Positions 8,190-17,044 of a stretch of DNA of 64,000 nucleotides are shown here, one piece after another (within the stretch, counting starts at the first letter, position 1; each line of letters starts with the position of its first letter). Source of the stretch: Azoarcus sp. L1K30 (GTDB lineage Bacteria; Pseudomonadota; Gammaproteobacteria; Burkholderiales; Rhodocyclaceae); NCBI RefSeq assembly GCF_018122735.1, contig NZ_JAGRRD010000001.1, forward strand, positions 4,521,476 through 4,585,475, written 5' to 3'. Both the position numbers and the translations under genes were made by a program. The notes below the pieces were generated by a model. The model was not told the origin of the DNA. It ran no database searches and saw nothing but the letters and a program-made list of their open reading frames with translations.

Positions 8190-9368
8190 ATGACATCAAC
8201 TGATCGCTTCCTGCTCGTCGCCCCTCAGTCTCCATTCAGTGAAGCGTCCGGGGCTCAACAACGCACGCGCCTCTTCTATGATGCGCTATGCGCCCATGGG
8301 CCGACGGATGTGCTCGTCGTCAGTCGTGATGAGGATAGCCCCGACGCAGAACGCGATAATCAGCATGGCAACATCGTGTATGTGCGATCTTCTCGCAAGG
8401 CTGCCGGTTGGCGCACGTACAGGCCGGACGCCGAGCTTACTGCGCGCGCGGTCGCCCTCCTGCCCGTGCCGCTTGAGAGTTACGGTCTGATCGTCGGGCG
8501 ATACCTGTGGAGTCTGTGTCAGCTTGATTTGCCGAAATCCGTACGCAGTATCGTGGATCTGGATGATTTCAGTTATCGTTTCAGCCGCCATGCGCTCGCG
8601 AGTGCGGGATTGTGGAGAACGCTCCTGCAGCGTCGAGTGCAGGAATCGCTGGCTCGCCGGCAGCTCGTCCGATTTGACGGGTTCGTCTTCGTTTCGCAGC
8701 GAGACCACGCGAGCGTGCCCTCATCGGTTAGCGTCGTATGTCCCAACATTGTTCAGTCCTTCGCGTTGACGACCAGCGCTCGGACGGTTGCCGCGCGCCA
8801 CTCGTTGCTGTTTGTGGGGTCCATGTGGTACGGCCCCAATCGTGATGGAATCCGATGGTTTCTCGATAAGGTGTGGCCTATCGTCAGAGCCGGGCTGCCG
8901 GATGCCCGCTTGACCATCGTTGGTGCGGCACACCCCGACAGGCGTGCGGAATGGGCGCGCAGTGACGGTGTTTCTGCGCCTGGTTTCGTCGACGATCTCG
9001 CGGCAACCTATGCGTCGGCGTCTGCGGTAATCGTGCCGGTCCAGTACGGTGGCGGGACGAACATCAAGCTGCTCGAGGCGCTTGTGCATGGCAAACCTTG
9101 CGTGTCCAGCGCATTTGCGCAAGCGCCTTTCCAGCCCTGGCTTCAGCATGGAAAGCATCTGCTGGTTGCAGATTCTGCGCAGGAGTTTGCCGTGCGCTGC
9201 ATCGAGGTGCTCAAGGCGGCCGAGCTCGGATCATCGCTCGCGCAGGAGGGGAGGCGTCAGGTTCTCGATGTTTTCTGCGCCGCGCGGTTTCAAGCCGAGT
9301 TCGACAGATTGCTCCTCAGGCTGCAGGTCACGGGCTGCGATCGATCCAGGGGAGAAATCGCTGCGTGA
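8190..9368 (+). CDS. Glycosyltransferase family 4 (GT-B fold)
   Basis: A 392-residue GT-B glycosyltransferase. The N-terminal half begins LLVAPQSPFSEASGAQQRT, a glycine/serine-rich acceptor-side motif. The C-terminal half has the GT1-type donor domain: LLFVGSMWYGPNRDGIRW, a LTIVGAAHPD strand and VPVQYGGGTNIKLLEALVHGKPCV, which carries the conserved glutamate of the retaining family. It would transfer a sugar from a nucleotide donor to a growing EPS repeat unit. Its stop overlaps the GTG start of the flippase gene, so the two are translationally coupled. Confidence 0.9.
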   Translation: MTSTDRFLLVAPQSPFSEASGAQQRTRLFYDALCAHGPTDVLVVSRDEDSPDAERDNQHGNIVYVRSSRKAAGWRTYRPDAELTARAVALLPVPLESYGLIVGRYLWSLCQLDLPKSVRSIVDLDDFSYRFSRHALASAGLWRTLLQRRVQESLARRQLVRFDGFVFVSQRDHASVPSSVSVVCPNIVQSFALTTSARTVAARHSLLFVGSMWYGPNRDGIRWFLDKVWPIVRAGLPDARLTIVGAAHPDRRAEWARSDGVSAPGFVDDLAATYASASAVIVPVQYGGGTNIKLLEALVHGKPCVSSAFAQAPFQPWLQHGKHLLVADSAQEFAVRCIEVLKAAELGSSLAQEGRRQVLDVFCAARFQAEFDRLLLRLQVTGCDRSRGEIAA

Positions 9369-10837
9369 CGATGAAGCCAGCTGTCGATGCCCGCAAGTCG
9401 ATGATTTCGGGCGCGCTATGGACGGTGTCGATGCGATGGGGGATGAAGCTCCTCGGTCTTGTCAGCACGATCATACTGGCGCGCCTGATCCTGCCGCAGG
9501 AATACGCAGTCGTGGCCATGGCCATGCTTGTTGTCGGCCTCATCGAGTCGTTTCTCGATTTCGGCACCGATACTGCAGTATTGCGCAAGGACTACATCGA
9601 TGACGACTACGTCAACTCGGCGTGGTCTCTCAAGGTGCTTCAGGGCGCGTTCGTCGCCGTGCTGCTGGTCATAGGGGCCTATTTTGCGGGGATCTATTTC
9701 GGTGACGAGCGGGTCCCCCCTGTGTTGTGGATTCTGGCTGGCTGTGTGTTTCTCGCGTCTACAGGCAATATCGGTATGACCCTGGCGCGAAGGAATCTTA
9801 ATTTTTCCCTTGATTTCAAACTACAGGTGACGTCGAAAGTCATTGCCGCGATACTGACGATCAGCGCAGCCTTTTTCCTCCGGGATTATCGTGCGCTGGT
9901 GCTTGGCGTGGTGTCGGGGTACGTGGGCGGCTGGATCCTGAGTTACCTGATGCACCCGTATCGGCCTCGCTGGTGCGTGAAGGCCTTTGCGGATATCTGG
10001 GGGGTCACCCGATGGCTGATGCTGTCGAGTATCGCCGGATTCATGCTGCAGAAAGCAGACGAGTTGGTGGCTGCGCGCATTGGCACTTCGCACGAGTTCG
10101 GGTTGTACAACGTTGGTGCAGATATTGGCCAGATGCCGACGGGAGAGATCGGCCCGGCAATTCTGAAGTCCTTGTTGCCTGTACTGTCGTCCATCCAGAA
10201 CGAGTCTGAACGGCTGAAATCGGGCGTCCTCAAAGTGCTCGCAATCGTGAATGCCGTGACCTTGCCGGCGGGGTTTGGCCTCGCAGCAGTTGCGTTGCCG
10301 TTTACACTTGCCGTGCTGGGGGAGAGCTGGAGGGAAGCTGCACCCATCGTTGCGCTGTTTGGCATCGCGGGCGCTGCGAGGGTCATGGTCAAGCCTCTGT
10401 CGACCATACTTGTCTTGAAGGGTTTCACCCGTTGTCAAAGCAGGATCGTATGGATCGAATTTGTCGTTTTCGCGCTGTCTGCCGTCGTACTCGTCCCGCA
10501 ATTCCATCTTTTGGGCTTGATTGTGGCGCGAATTGCCGGCACATTGACATCCGCACTGCTTATCATTTATGAGGCACATCGCCGGTGCTATGTCCCGGTG
10601 CAATCCAGTTTGAACATGTTATGGCGTCCGTTGTGCAGTGCTATCACGATGTACTTTGCAATCAAGTGGATGCAACAGTTCATATCGACATCAATGTTCG
10701 GTTTAGTCGCTGAAGTTGTCGCGGGAGCCTTCGTTTACGGCTTATTGATGCTGATAAGCTGGCTTCTGAGCGGTAAGCCTGTTGGTGTCGAGTTTGAGTT
10801 CGTGCGATTCGTGGGCAGGAGACGATCGCAGTCCTGA
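9365..10837 (+). CDS. Oligosaccharide flippase (Wzx-like, MOP superfamily)
   Basis: A polytopic membrane protein of about 490 residues with a dozen or so hydrophobic segments. The N-terminus ISGALWTVSMRWGMKLLGL and the LARLILPQEYAVVAMAM stretch are typical of the polysaccharide biosynthesis protein family. It would flip undecaprenyl-linked repeat units across the inner membrane. The start is most likely GTG at 9365: it overlaps the preceding stop as GTGA and has GGGGAG ten bases before it. The ATG at 9371 is the alternative; the frame extends to 9098 within the previous gene and is not believed. It forms a pair with the upstream glycosyltransferase. Confidence 0.9.
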   Translation: MTMKPAVDARKSMISGALWTVSMRWGMKLLGLVSTIILARLILPQEYAVVAMAMLVVGLIESFLDFGTDTAVLRKDYIDDDYVNSAWSLKVLQGAFVAVLLVIGAYFAGIYFGDERVPPVLWILAGCVFLASTGNIGMTLARRNLNFSLDFKLQVTSKVIAAILTISAAFFLRDYRALVLGVVSGYVGGWILSYLMHPYRPRWCVKAFADIWGVTRWLMLSSIAGFMLQKADELVAARIGTSHEFGLYNVGADIGQMPTGEIGPAILKSLLPVLSSIQNESERLKSGVLKVLAIVNAVTLPAGFGLAAVALPFTLAVLGESWREAAPIVALFGIAGAARVMVKPLSTILVLKGFTRCQSRIVWIEFVVFALSAVVLVPQFHLLGLIVARIAGTLTSALLIIYEAHRRCYVPVQSSLNMLWRPLCSAITMYFAIKWMQQFISTSMFGLVAEVVAGAFVYGLLMLISWLLSGKPVGVEFEFVRFVGRRRSQS

Positions 10838-10872
10838 ATCGGGACACTGCACACGTATCCGGGAGAGCGAAC

Positions 10873-11637
10873 ATGATTCTTCCTGTCAGGCCCAGCAGCG
10901 GCAGTTCTGAGAAACTGTCCGAGAGCATCAGGAAAATGGCCGCGCTGCACGGCGCGCCGTGGATGTTCGAGTATGCGTTCTATCACCGTGACCGACTCGC
11001 GCTTGATTTCGAATGGGCGGTCGGGAATTTCTCAGCGAATGCCAGCGTGCTCGAGATCGGCGGTTATCCCTTCTTCCTGACGCATGCTCTCCGTGCTCAG
11101 GGATACGAATTGGAATGCATCGACAAGCTCATTCCGGAAGCCAGAAGGCTCGCTGATGCAGCATCCATTCCTGTCACGTCATGTGATATCGAGCTTGAGC
11201 CTTTGCCGTACGCTGATGATACGTTTGATGAAGTGCTGCTGAATGAAGTGTTCGAGCATTTGAGAATCAACCCGATCTCAACGACCGAGGAAATCCACAG
11301 GGTGCTGAAACCAGGCGGGAGAGTCTGGATTTCCACGCCGAATCTTGGCTCGCTGAAGGGGATAGCGAACCTCGTGTTCAGGAACGAAGCGTGGGCTGTG
11401 GTGGGCGAAGGGGTCTATGCCCAGTATCAGGGGCTGCGGGAAAACGGCGTCATGGGGCACGTGCGCGAATACACCTCGTCCGAGTTGCGAGATTTTCTCA
11501 AGCATGTTGGCTTCGAGGTGGAGGAGATTGTGTACAGAGGCGGATACTCGAACGTTGTTGCAGAACAAGGCGCCCGTCTATTTCCTCGTCTCCGTCCCTA
11601 TTTTTCGTGTATCGCGCGCAAGCCGAACGGGCGCTAG
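10873..11637 (+). CDS. Class I SAM-dependent methyltransferase
   Basis: A 254-residue Rossmann-fold methyltransferase. Motif I is ASVLEIGGYPFFL, and the acidic position after strand 2 lies in LECIDKLIPEA. The conserved region LPYADDTFDEVLLNEVFEHL precedes the motif HRVLKPGGRVWISTPN. The acceptor is not evident; in this setting it may be a sugar hydroxyl of the EPS. GGGAGAG lies before the ATG at 10873. The gene ends in a four-base convergent overlap with the next gene on the minus strand. Confidence 0.88.
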   Translation: MILPVRPSSGSSEKLSESIRKMAALHGAPWMFEYAFYHRDRLALDFEWAVGNFSANASVLEIGGYPFFLTHALRAQGYELECIDKLIPEARRLADAASIPVTSCDIELEPLPYADDTFDEVLLNEVFEHLRINPISTTEEIHRVLKPGGRVWISTPNLGSLKGIANLVFRNEAWAVVGEGVYAQYQGLRENGVMGHVREYTSSELRDFLKHVGFEVEEIVYRGGYSNVVAEQGARLFPRLRPYFSCIARKPNGR

Positions 11638-12971
11638 CGAAGGAAACCAGAAAGAACGTCACGCGCTTTGTCGAGTGCTTTTTCAATCGCGATGCGAGCG
11701 TTCAGTTTGCGCAGGACGGCGTCCGTGAACTCCATCATCCGGACCTTTCTCGCGAATTCGTGTCTCAATGCGAAGCGGTCGCTTGCCTCAAGCGTCGCGG
11801 CGAGTTGTACCAGATAGCTTCCAGCCCATGCCGAGGTCTGTCTTTCCTCGATGTCCTTGGCCGCACGACGCGACAGCGACTCGACAAGCGAAGGGGTTTC
11901 ATGCGCCCTCTTGAGGGCCAGCGCGGCCTGTTCGATGTCCGGCTCGGCCCAGCTGGCCGAACTTCCGGCAAAGGATCTTCTGTACTGCCACGTGACGTGC
12001 AATGGTTCGACGAGTCGATAGGCGATGGGTATCGAATTCAGTTCGGACATGTAGGCCATGTTTCCCGAGTACCCGGTTGCAATCACGAGCTTGCCCAGTG
12101 ACATGGCTTCCATCGGGCCCAGTCCCAGCCCCTCCGCGCGGTGTAGCGAGAGATATACGTCGCAAGCACTGTAAAGAGAAAGTACATCGGCATAGCTCAT
12201 GGTCTCGGCCATTACCATGATGCGCGGATCTTCACTGATCGCCATCAACAGTGCATTCGCTCGCGCGTTCGTTGATGACTGACCGCTCGCATTGTTGGTC
12301 TTGATGACCAGCCTTACATCGGCATCATGGGGAAACGCGCGACGAAAAGCGTCTACCACTGCTTCGGGGTTTTTCCGCGAATGATCGCTGCGCAGGTCGA
12401 AGCTGGTGCAACAGACGAATGCGGAGGCGGGAATGCCTCGTGCGGCGCGTACGGCAGTCCTGTCCCGATCGGGTCGATTCGGCAGCAGCGGATGTTCGGC
12501 GTGGAAGGTGGGTACCTCAGGAACGGCGGTCTCGACGGCGTGGCGTACGAAAGGGCTGCTCACTAGAATCGCGTCAAACAACGCCAATGATGGATGCCAT
12601 GCACGGGGAATGATCGGGAGCTCCCAGAAAATCAGCCCCACGTTCCTGAACCGGGCATCCAGGAGTGATGGAAGCTTGTTGAGCCATAGCGAGGGCAGCG
12701 CGATCAGCGAAACGATAATGAGGTTGTGGTTGTACGGGAGCTCGTTCGTCGATGTGCAGAGCTGCACCCCTTCAATCGGCTCGCGCTCGGTGTTGCCGTC
12801 GTAGTCTACGTCAATCGCCGCAACGCCATACCCTTGGTTGCGAAGCACGCTGATGAACAGCCGTGCAGTATTCCCCAGCCCGGAGGACGTACTGAGGTGT
12901 CCGATGACATTGAAGCCCGCTCTTGTCCCGTCGGCAGGATGCGCCCTCCCGCCTTGTGTCCTTTCGTACAT
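11634..12971 (-). CDS. Glycosyltransferase family 4-like (GT-B fold)
   Basis: A 445-residue GT-B enzyme. The N-terminus has FNVIGHLSTSSGLGNTARL, and the donor-binding half contains CCTSFDLRSDHSRKNP and CDVYLSLHRAEGLGLGPMEAM, the E-x7-E motif of retaining GT4 transferases. The C-terminal tail of about 60 residues is charged and helical. It would extend the EPS repeat unit. It is convergent with the methyltransferase (stop codons overlap) and follows the uncharacterised gene at 13143-13982 after a 170-bp gap. AGGAAGGA lies about 11 bases before the ATG. Confidence 0.88.
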   Translation of the reverse strand: MYERTQGGRAHPADGTRAGFNVIGHLSTSSGLGNTARLFISVLRNQGYGVAAIDVDYDGNTEREPIEGVQLCTSTNELPYNHNLIIVSLIALPSLWLNKLPSLLDARFRNVGLIFWELPIIPRAWHPSLALFDAILVSSPFVRHAVETAVPEVPTFHAEHPLLPNRPDRDRTAVRAARGIPASAFVCCTSFDLRSDHSRKNPEAVVDAFRRAFPHDADVRLVIKTNNASGQSSTNARANALLMAISEDPRIMVMAETMSYADVLSLYSACDVYLSLHRAEGLGLGPMEAMSLGKLVIATGYSGNMAYMSELNSIPIAYRLVEPLHVTWQYRRSFAGSSASWAEPDIEQAALALKRAHETPSLVESLSRRAAKDIEERQTSAWAGSYLVQLAATLEASDRFALRHEFARKVRMMEFTDAVLRKLNARIAIEKALDKARDVLSGFLR

Positions 12972-13142
12972 CTTGCGTGCTTTCCTTCCTCATCGAGTCG
13001 TCCGTTGCTGTTGTTTCTTGGTTCCCAACCCGGAAGTGCAACTTTACGGTGAGCGCAATGATATCCGGAACGGTCTGCAGCTGTGACGTCGCCAGGCATC
13101 GCCAGTCGAATTCGGGCCTGATCACACCAGTGCATCCGAATT

Positions 13143-13982
13143 TCACGAAGATATTCCGCGAACGTGAAGAAGCGCGTTAAGGCGGGGGCCGATCGCTTCC
13201 AGTTTCCGCAAGAATCGCACCCGGGGCGAATTGAATACGTTGAGAAGGGTCCCTCCACATTCGCACACGTGTGCAGCAAGATACTTCTCACAGAGAATCG
13301 CATTGGCTTTGCCCTGCAGTTCGCGCAAGTCCCAATCATGTTCGTCGGCCAGTCCTCTCCAGTGCGTCTTGTTATCGGGGGAAAGCCAGTGCTCGATGTG
13401 TCTGGCCAAATTACAGCTGACCAAGTCCGAGAACCGAAGACGCCCGTCTTCCTGCAAGTAGAAGTTGTTCAGCGAACAGTCAGGTGTAAGTGCAGAAATG
13501 CGATCAAGCAGGCATCGATTCATGCCAAAAAGATAGGTTGCAACCCACTCGTCACTTGTGAGCCCCGAAATCGAAAACGGCAGACCAAGACTAAAGGTCT
13601 CCCCTACCATGACCGGTTCATCCCTGATCGCCATGGCAGCCCGAAAGCTCCGTCGAAATGCAGTCCTCGAAATCGGCCCGAACTTGTTGTGGTGGCAAAA
13701 GGTGTCGTTGGCGAAGACAACGAAGTCGCTGTCCTCAAGGATCCCCGCGCGCCGGCAATACGCCAGGCCAGTCTCCCATCCGGAGAACTCCCGACAAGCG
13801 TTATCGCCAGGAATCAGCACCGCATCGGAGATCTCTCTTGGCTGGAGTTCCGGGCCGTTGTGCACGATCACCAGGGAGCGCGTTCCCGGAAACCCTTCGA
13901 GATAGGCGCGAAATCGGCTCACGGCATCGTCGAAGTACGACGGGTAGTACGTCAGCAAGATTCCGGTGATGTGAGCGGCCAT
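13143..13982 (-). CDS. Uncharacterised, probable glycosyltransferase-like protein
   Basis: I do not recognise the family. The 279-residue product begins with a hydrophobic strand ITGILLTYYPSYFDDAV followed by SLVIVHNG, and later has EDSDFVVFANDTFCHH. This resembles a GT-A nucleotide-binding start and a DxD-like Asn-Asp-Thr position. Four or five Cys and an ECGG near the C-terminus are unusual. The frame is open to 14120; the ATG at 13982 is preferred because GGAG lies nine bases before it, while the upstream part looks like non-coding sequence. Its position among glycosyltransferases suggests a transfer role, which is inference only. Confidence 0.6.
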   Translation of the reverse strand: MAAHITGILLTYYPSYFDDAVSRFRAYLEGFPGTRSLVIVHNGPELQPREISDAVLIPGDNACREFSGWETGLAYCRRAGILEDSDFVVFANDTFCHHNKFGPISRTAFRRSFRAAMAIRDEPVMVGETFSLGLPFSISGLTSDEWVATYLFGMNRCLLDRISALTPDCSLNNFYLQEDGRLRFSDLVSCNLARHIEHWLSPDNKTHWRGLADEHDWDLRELQGKANAILCEKYLAAHVCECGGTLLNVFNSPRVRFLRKLEAIGPRLNALLHVRGISS

Positions 13983-14771
13983 ATGTCCGTTCTCCAGCGC
14001 AATCTCAGTAACCTGCACCGCCAAGAACATCGCTTCTCTGCGATGCCGGAACTCCTGGGCCCCTTCAGCAGGCCGCGCGTGTCGTTCGCCCTTCGCTTGC
14101 TGGCAACTTGCTCGGGCCATTCAGTATGCGGCGTTATGCGCTTGCCCGATCGACGCCAAATACTACCCGGCATGAAAGTTCGCGGCAAATGAATCCACGT
14201 CCGTGCGCGGTTACCCCACTGACTGTCGGTCCCATTGAAACGTAGTCGGCCACGCCCTGCGCTACTGTTTGCGGGCGACAGTGGAGGAAAAGCCAAAAAA
14301 ATATCGGGCGGCCTCGGCCGCCAGCAGGGGATCGAATGAGGTGCGGTGTAGCCAGTCGTCTTGCGGCGCGCAATTTGATGGCGAAATGGATTGCGTTCCG
14401 GGGCATTGAAGGTTAGACAGTCCCCCATGTTCGACTCACGCATGGTTGTGCTCTCGGGAGGTGGCCGGTTGCGGAGTATAGTGAGCCACGGAAGTGAGGC
14501 TTTCCGCGTTTCGGCTACCTGAAACGGTGTCGACAGGGATCGCTGGCAAGGTGCAGCTGGTTGTGGCGTAGTTCATGGTTGTGCCACGCCTGCAAGCGCG
14601 CTGACGAGCGCGCCTGGCTCACGTCCGATCCTCTCGCGGCGGGGGGCTTGTGCCAGTGCTTGCGCCGAAATGTCGGGTGGTCTGCACATGTCTAAGTATC
14701 CGGGGCTTTGTTCCTCTGGTTTGCATGCGCGCTGATTGCTGATATTTTGTGCGCGCCTGATGGGGTCGACT
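13983..14771. other. Divergent intergenic region without a convincing gene
   Basis: About 790 bp separates the minus-strand gene ending upstream at 13982 from the plus-strand methyltransferase at 14772. Minus-strand frames of 90 and 163 codons exist here but are Arg/Pro-rich, lack family resemblance and overlap each other. The region contains an orphan terminator-like hairpin for the minus strand at 14295-14322. I see no transposase or other remnant I can name. Confidence 0.5.
14295..14322 (-). terminator. Terminator-like hairpin for a minus-strand transcript
   Basis: Read on the minus strand, GGCGGC-CGAG-GCCGCC forms a 6-bp GC stem with a stable tetraloop, followed after CGATA by a run of seven T. 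This is a good intrinsic terminator shape. No gene was found immediately upstream of it on that strand. Confidence 0.55.
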
Positions 14772-15746
14772 ATGAATATGCCGCTGGAAGTGGAAATCGA
14801 GGATTGTTCGTGCCCGCTGGGTTGTGGGCGAAATGATCAGGTTGTCTTGGACCACGTCACGGATCGCCTGCATGGTCTGCCGGGCGAGTATCGTATCGTA
14901 CGCTGTCGCAACTGCGGACTCATGCGGACAAATCCACGCCCGACTGCTGCAACGATCGCCTACTACTACCCATCCAACTACGCGCCACATCGCAACGATG
15001 CGCACCGGGCAAGTGTGGCAGGACGTGTCGAGCCCTACTGGAAGCGGGTGCTGACAGATTTGATCGACGAGCGCGATACGTTGATGCCGGACGTGAAGCG
15101 AGGAAGGGCGCTTGAATTCGGGTGCGCATCCGGAGGGTTCCTGGCCAGGCTTCGCGACAGCGGTTGGCTGGCAGACGGCATCGAGCCAAATCATGATGCT
15201 GCAGCGAGAGCGCGCGCAGCAGGTTTTGCGGTCCATGTGGGGCAGATCGAAGACGCGCCGGTGCCGGGCGTCCGCTATGACCTGGTGGTGGGCTGGATGG
15301 TCATGGAACATCTGCATCACCCCATTGACGCACTCAGAAAGTTGCATGAATGGAGCAATCCGGATGCCTTGTTGGCGATCTCCGTACCTGATTGCGGTAC
15401 TTGGGAGTTTTCGCTGTTCAAGGACAAGTGGTTTGGTCTGCAAGTGCCAACCCATCTCTTTCATTTCACTCGCGCGAGCTTGACTGAAGTACTTCGAAGG
15501 GGAGGGTGGGAGGTGGAGAGGATCTTCAGCCAGCGTGTCGTATATCCGGTCAGGGAAAGCGTTAATTACGTCCTGAGGGATTCGCGCGAAATTGGCGCTC
15601 TTTCACGAACCGGACTGCGTCTCGTGAGTCGTGCGTTGGTCAATGGGTGGGTCGGAAGGCCGCTGGGCGTAATTCTAGCGGCTGCCAAGCAGACTGGGTG
15701 CATGACCGTCCTGGCGCGGAGGATTTCAGTTGCCTCGCCGAACTAG
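14772..15746 (+). CDS. SAM-dependent methyltransferase with N-terminal zinc-ribbon-like cysteines
   Basis: A 324-residue protein. The N-terminus carries Cys pairs (CSCPLGCG, then CRNCGLMRTNPRP) typical of a family of class I methyltransferases found in capsule and EPS loci. The SAM motif is RALEFGCASGGFLARL; the WMVMEHLHHP and IDALRKL stretch matches motif post-II. It probably modifies a sugar of the polymer or a sugar nucleotide. The ATG at 14772 is used; a TTG at 14736 in the same frame is less likely. The ribosome site is weak (GGGG). Confidence 0.87.
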   Translation: MNMPLEVEIEDCSCPLGCGRNDQVVLDHVTDRLHGLPGEYRIVRCRNCGLMRTNPRPTAATIAYYYPSNYAPHRNDAHRASVAGRVEPYWKRVLTDLIDERDTLMPDVKRGRALEFGCASGGFLARLRDSGWLADGIEPNHDAAARARAAGFAVHVGQIEDAPVPGVRYDLVVGWMVMEHLHHPIDALRKLHEWSNPDALLAISVPDCGTWEFSLFKDKWFGLQVPTHLFHFTRASLTEVLRRGGWEVERIFSQRVVYPVRESVNYVLRDSREIGALSRTGLRLVSRALVNGWVGRPLGVILAAAKQTGCMTVLARRISVASPN

Positions 15747-15906
15747 GTCGAGCACACCTTTGGCGATTTTCAACATGCGTGGGACGTTGATTGAGATGGC
15801 GAGTTCCAAAATCGCATTTCTGCTTGACATGTTTCATGAGAGTTGAAGATGCAGTTGATTGACGTTTCGGGTTTCTCCCGGTGATGGCTCATTTGATCGG
15901 TTTCGC

Positions 15907-16938
15907 ATGTCGATGAGGAAAATATACCTCGACTACCTTCGCGTTCTCGCAATCATTGCAGTGGTGACGATTCACGTCACGGCTCCGTATTATTCAAAGG
16001 GATATGGTCGTGGTGAAAGTGTTTGGTGGGTGGCTAATTTTCTCAATGCGTTGTCGAGGTTCTCTGTTCCCGTTTTTGTCATGATTTCAGGTGCGCTTTT
16101 GCTCGGGAAAAGAGTGGGTGTTCTGGATTTTTACAGAAAATCATCGCTGAGAATAATCCCCCCGTTGATTTTCTGGAATCTCATCTTCGTCGTTTTCAAT
16201 GCCGTGATTGAAGGTGGGGTGCCGGGTGCTGTCTGGCAATTGAAGGCTGGGGTCTTTATCGATGGATACGCCGCCAAGCACCTGTGGTATCTATCGATGT
16301 TCAGTTGTTTGATTTTTTTTGCTCCATTTGTCAATCAATACATAAATGGTGATGCTCCGGGCGAAAGAGGGTTGTTGGTGCTGCTGGCCGCATTTTTTAT
16401 TTTCTTTGTTGTCGAGTGGATGGCCTCCATTGTTAAAGATCTTGTGGATGTTTCCATTTCATGGTTCAAGTATTTTCCGCTCTATATGGCATACTTTATT
16501 GGTGGTTATTTCCTTGATCGGCATCATCATCGACTTCCCTTGAGTGTTGTTGGTGCGTGTGTTCTTCTGTTTATATTGAGTGTCGTAGGGATCTTCGGAA
16601 ACTACTACTATGGACTGGTGTCCGGTTCATTCAGAGATTACTTCGTGCTCAGCAATACAGGACCTCTATTGTTCCTGATTTCGTTCTTGATTTTTTTGAT
16701 CTTTAGGCGAAGTGTCTTCTTCATGAACGAGCGGGTCTGGTTGTTAAAGTTGTCCGAGGCTTCGTTTGGTGTTTACTTGATTCACCCAATTTTCATCTAT
16801 CTTGTAGGTCGAGCTTTGTCGCCCATGGCGGATCTTCCGCTTGCCAGAATCATCATTTCGATCCCCTTGGTGACGCTTCTTTCATTTCTGGCCGTTGGCA
16901 TGCTTCGTAGATTGAGCTTCATGCGCCGGGTCTCCTAG
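15907..16938 (+). CDS. Membrane acyltransferase, family 3 (OafA/WecH type)
   Basis: A polytopic protein of about 343 residues with about ten hydrophobic segments. The start, MSMRKIYLDYLRVLAIIAVV followed by THVT, is the hallmark of acyltransferase family 3, including the catalytic His in helix 1 (VVTIHVTAPYY). These enzymes O- or N-acetylate polysaccharides at the membrane. The ATG at 15907 or 15913 is the start; the frame's earlier TTG at 15859 is rejected. The gene is clearly AT-richer than most of the window, with many T-ending codons, suggesting acquisition by transfer. Confidence 0.88.
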   Translation: MSMRKIYLDYLRVLAIIAVVTIHVTAPYYSKGYGRGESVWWVANFLNALSRFSVPVFVMISGALLLGKRVGVLDFYRKSSLRIIPPLIFWNLIFVVFNAVIEGGVPGAVWQLKAGVFIDGYAAKHLWYLSMFSCLIFFAPFVNQYINGDAPGERGLLVLLAAFFIFFVVEWMASIVKDLVDVSISWFKYFPLYMAYFIGGYFLDRHHHRLPLSVVGACVLLFILSVVGIFGNYYYGLVSGSFRDYFVLSNTGPLLFLISFLIFLIFRRSVFFMNERVWLLKLSEASFGVYLIHPIFIYLVGRALSPMADLPLARIIISIPLVTLLSFLAVGMLRRLSFMRRVS

Positions 16939-17044
16939 AGACGATAGTGAATGGCGAACGACTTGAACTGGGCGGTTCTTGATTTTCCTGATTTATGAAA
17001 AATGATTTGGTATAGGGTTTTTTGATTGTTTCGGGGGCGTTGGA

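Noticed and set aside
14134..14443. Minus-strand small frames in the 14-kb gap as remnants of a gene or transposase
   Set aside because: No motif of a transposase, integrase or glycosyltransferase could be recognised and no flanking repeats were found.
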